From positions 1-5,941 of the forward strand of contig JAPUHH010000193.1 of assembly GCA_027297825.1 (NCBI GenBank): a stretch of 5,941 nt of DNA, read 5' to 3'. This stretch comes from Gammaproteobacteria bacterium. GTDB lineage: Bacteria; Pseudomonadota; Gammaproteobacteria; UBA4575. Position numbers and translations under genes: made by a program. The notes under the pieces were generated by a model. The model worked only from the letters and a program-made list of their open reading frames with translations. It searched no databases and was not told the origin of the DNA. Shown here one piece after another: positions 5,109-5,941 of the stretch; the stretch's first letter is position 1, and each line of letters starts with the position of its first letter.

Positions 5109-5941
5109 ATGAAATTACAATACAAGCTACAGGATATTGTTCTGATATCCCTCGTTACAATATTTTTAGCTTCATATAGTAAGGGCACATTTGCAGACTC
5201 CGCTGTGGATGACAAGGGTGTGTTAATTTCTGAAGGTGAATTTAATATGGGATGTTCAGTAGGAGATTCGGATTGTGGAACAGATGAAGGTGCGCAAGGC
5301 GGGGTGCCTATAATGGTGCCTAATTTTTTTTATTGATTCCTATGAAGTGACTGTATCGGAGTATGAGGCATGCATTGATGCGGGTAACTGTCAACCTCCT
5401 AAAGACCATGCGCGCAATAAGTATTGTAATTTTGGTGATGAGTCACGCCTTACTCACCCCGTTAATTGTGTCGATTGGGATGAAGCACTTGCCTATTGCG
5501 AGTGGCAAGGGAAACGACTTCCTTATGAAGCGGAATGGGGAAAAGCTGCACGAGCTGGAACCGCTAGTCGTTATCCTTGGGGGCAAGAGGTGGATTGTAC
5601 GCATGCTATCTTGGATGATGGCAAAACTATGGGTTCGGTTCCGGGTGAACCGGATGGTTGCGGGGAAGACCGAACATGGGAAATTGGCAGTCGCATGCCG
5701 AACCATTTTAAACTTTATGATATGCATGGTAATGCAGGGGAGTGGATGATGAATTGGTATTCACCTTCTGCAATTGAAGCATATTATGCAAAGGGTGATC
5801 TCAAGGGTCCTGAAAAAGGTAAACAGAGAGTCGTTCGAGGTGGATCTTGGGATTAGAATAGAAAGAATCTGCGCGATGTTTGGAACCATCGGAGGGGATC
5901 CAGGAAATGTCGGGTAACGACACTGACAATAATTCGGTCAA
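5109..5941 (+). pseudogene. Secreted SUMF1/FGE-domain (formylglycine-generating enzyme-like) protein, frameshifted and interrupted
   Basis: From ATG 5109, with AGAGG 12 bases upstream, a signal peptide (hydrophobic about 10-22, cut probably after Ala29 in TFA) leads into an FGE-sulfatase domain starting GVLISEGEFNMGCSVGDSDC. The frame closes at 5334-5336 after a run of eight T (5324-5331). Removing one T gives ...VPNFFIDSYEVTVSEYEACIDAG and joins it to the frame that continues to 5853. That part carries HPVNCVDWDEALAYCEWQGKRLPYEAEW, LYDMHGNAGEWM and VVRGGSWD, all typical of the fold. A TAG at 5854-5856 then interrupts, though NRKNLRDVW follows in frame. The reading frame shifts again after about 5890, where pieces like GDPGNVG and NDTDNNSV fall in different frames. 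The C-terminal GFRC region with the FGE catalytic Cys would lie at or beyond the window edge. FGE proper oxidises the sulfatase active-site Cys; many relatives have other roles. Confidence 0.85.

Noticed and set aside
5443..5749. Alternative frames on both strands inside the FGE-like gene
   Set aside because: The FGE-domain frame through this region carries clear conserved motifs; the other frames do not resemble any protein.
1..5941. CRISPR array or tandem repeats
   Set aside because: No regularly spaced direct repeats were found in any of the non-coding stretches.

Overview
The window looks like gammaproteobacterial chromosomal DNA, probably from a marine or host-associated lineage. The evidence is a DUF4389 membrane protein close to those of Gammaproteobacteria, an AtsA-type sulfatase, and a gene-poor, scarred landscape. 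The species cannot be named from the sequence. Coding density is low: three stretches of about 260, 530 and 600 bases carry no credible gene. They hold two truncated tRNA pieces, a short element with terminal inverted repeats, a near-perfect 20-bp hairpin and a decayed palindrome. At the right edge is a broken formylglycine-generating-enzyme-like gene. Together these suggest an accessory or decaying region that has been rearranged repeatedly.

Layout, all on the + strand. (1) 1-554: the C-terminal part of an AtsA-type arylsulfatase, visibly richer in G+C than the rest. (2) 577-707: a 131-bp MITE-like or IS-remnant element with 16-bp ends. (3) 817-1149: a DUF4389 membrane protein. (4) 1150-1679: non-coding, with a tRNA 3' half, the long hairpin, and a plausible promoter just before the next operon. 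(5) 1698-4505: a compact three-gene operon encoding a PhnW-like class V aminotransferase, a CDP-alcohol phosphatidyltransferase and a LicC/PntC-like sugar-phosphate-type nucleotidyltransferase. (6) 4506-5108: non-coding, with a tRNA-Pro-like 5' half and a decayed palindrome. (7) 5109-5941: a secreted SUMF1/FGE-domain protein, broken by a frameshift in a run of eight T and by an in-frame TAG.

The three-gene operon is the main point of interest. Family knowledge suggests a pathway in which the transaminase interconverts 2-aminoethylphosphonate and phosphonoacetaldehyde, the cytidylyltransferase makes CMP-aminoethylphosphonate, and the integral-membrane CDP-alcohol phosphatidyltransferase moves the headgroup onto a lipid or other membrane acceptor to give a phosphonolipid. 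The genes that normally make the C-P bond (pepM, ppd) are not in the window. The aminotransferase also carries Gln where PhnW enzymes have a conserved substrate-binding Arg. The true headgroup may therefore differ from aminoethylphosphonate.
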